From: Gammaproteobacteria bacterium
GTDB lineage: Bacteria; Pseudomonadota; Gammaproteobacteria; PS1; Pseudothioglobaceae
Direction of reading: 5' to 3'
NCBI GenBank assembly: GCA_029937335.1
Contig: JAPYQD010000009.1
Span: 1-14,435 of the forward strand
DNA length: 14,435 nucleotides
A model generated the notes under the pieces. The model saw only the letters and a program-made list of their open reading frames with translations. It was not told the DNA's origin and did no database searches. The first letter of the stretch is position 1, and each line of letters opens with the position of its first letter. This document shows positions 13,678 through 14,435 of the stretch, in pieces. The position numbers were made by a program, and so were the translations under genes.

Positions 13678-14435
13678 ATTATCAAATTGTTTTAAATCGT
13701 CGAGCAATGTTTTGGTATTTTGCGAATAATCAATCGGCAGGTCGATGACATGCACACCACCCTCATTAAATGCCTTTTCCATTGTTGGAACTAACTGGTC
13801 ACTTTGTTCTATTCTATGCCCGATCGCACCATAACTGTCCGCATATTTGACAAAATCCGGGTTATTAAAGTCCAGACCAAAATCATCTAACTCTTGAGCG
13901 GCTTGCTTCCACTTGATCATGCCATATCCGCTGTCATTAAAAATAATGACAACCAAATTTAACTTAAGACGCATTGCAGTTTCTAATTCTTGTGAGTTCA
14001 TCATAAAGCCGCCATCGCCACACACAGACAACACTTGTCGATCAGGGTACATCAATGCACATGCTATGGCTGATGGCAAACCTGCACCCATGGTTGCTAA
14101 AGCGTTATCGAGTAATAAGGTATTGGGTTGATGGGTATGATAATGCCTTGCAAACCATAGCTTAAACATACCATTATCAAGTGACACGATGCCATCATCA
14201 TCTATTACCTTGCGCACATCAGCCACCACTCGTTGTGGTAGCATTGGGAATGAACTGTCATTATCTAAAGAATGAATTGCAGCCCTAGTGCGCTGACGAA
14301 TTTCATCCACCCATTGCGTATTACAAGCATAACAAGTATCAATGTCTTCACCCAATCTAACCACTGAATTACCGATATCACCAATCACCTCTACTTGCGG
14401 GTAATAAATGTCTTTAATCTCGGCAGAGTGGAAAT
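13675..14435 (-). CDS. Thiamine-diphosphate enzyme, acetolactate synthase large-subunit type (N-terminus missing)
   Basis: About 252 C-terminal residues of a ThDP-dependent decarboxylase/carboligase of roughly 550 residues are visible. The frame stays open to the right edge (the codons beyond 14388 read EIKDIYYPQVEVIGDIGN). A GTG at 14386-14388 is therefore internal, not a start. The pyrimidine-binding N-terminal domain with its catalytic glutamate lies outside. The ThDP-diphosphate site is clear: GDGGFMMN, then about 25 residues later the metal-ligand asparagine in IIFNDSGYGM. Upstream is the family phrase TMGAGLPSAIACAL. The segment after the cofactor motif reads GMIKWKQAAQELDDFGLDF, without the LGMVRQWQ wording typical of biosynthetic IlvB/IlvI. 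The enzyme may thus act on another 2-oxo acid. It precedes the ALDH gene by 9 bases. The general class is firm; the reaction is not known. Confidence 0.85.
   Translation of the reverse strand, partial: FHSAEIKDIYYPQVEVIGDIGNSVVRLGEDIDTCYACNTQWVDEIRQRTRAAIHSLDNDSSFPMLPQRVVADVRKVIDDDGIVSLDNGMFKLWFARHYHTHQPNTLLLDNALATMGAGLPSAIACALMYPDRQVLSVCGDGGFMMNSQELETAMRLKLNLVVIIFNDSGYGMIKWKQAAQELDDFGLDFNNPDFVKYADSYGAIGHRIEQSDQLVPTMEKAFNEGGVHVIDLPIDYSQNTKTLLDDLKQFDN

Noticed and set aside
14386..14388. GTG as the start of the ThDP enzyme
   Set aside because: The frame upstream continues to the window edge with family-typical sequence, so this is an internal valine.
1..14435. Signs of a CRISPR array, transposon, prophage, toxin-antitoxin pair or RNA gene
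   Set aside because: No tandem repeats, transposase motifs, small toxin-antitoxin pairs or tRNA-like folds were seen on reading; nearly all bases are accounted for by protein genes.

Overview
The window looks like a piece of a compact, AT-rich gammaproteobacterial chromosome. Gene content and order recall E. coli: dnaB-alr, the neighbours cpdA and yqiB, and hisS-yfgM-der. Strong A/T codon bias and very tight packing suggest a streamlined marine or symbiont-like lineage, for example the SUP05/Thioglobus-Ruthia group. That placement is inferred from general resemblance only; no marker gene was compared. Everything visible is protein-coding. I see no tRNA, rRNA, CRISPR array, insertion sequence or prophage gene, and no gene-free stretch longer than 76 bases.

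Layout. (1) Positions 1-5133, plus strand: the C-terminal part of the replicative helicase DnaB, alanine racemase, a CpdA-type phosphodiesterase, a DUF1249/YqiB-like protein, a cytosolic 5'-nucleotidase of the cN-I family, and a multi-pass nucleoside-recognition (Gate) membrane protein. From alr onward each gene overlaps the next by 4 to 16 bases, so this reads as one translationally coupled unit. (2) Positions 5192-8507, plus strand: histidyl-tRNA synthetase, YfgM and GTPase Der, behind a possible extended -10 promoter. The bamB gene that sits between yfgM and der in E. coli is missing. (3) Positions 8485-10472, minus strand: CTP synthase followed, with a one-base overlap, by a small cysteine-rich protein of unknown function whose end overlaps der tail to tail. 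(4) Positions 10552-12273, plus strand: an MsbA-like ABC exporter, divergent from pyrG across a 76-base spacer that holds a small dyad. (5) Positions 12283-14435, minus strand: a thiamine-diphosphate enzyme of the acetolactate-synthase type (cut by the right edge) followed by an aldehyde dehydrogenase.

Most of the content is housekeeping: replication, cell-wall D-alanine, tRNA charging, ribosome assembly, CTP synthesis and lipid export. The parts that merit attention are the nucleotidase plus Gate-protein pair, the ThDP-enzyme plus aldehyde-dehydrogenase pair, the uncharacterised cysteine-rich protein, and the absent bamB. I found no convincing evidence of an entirely new system; these are candidate modules of known protein families with unassigned joint function.
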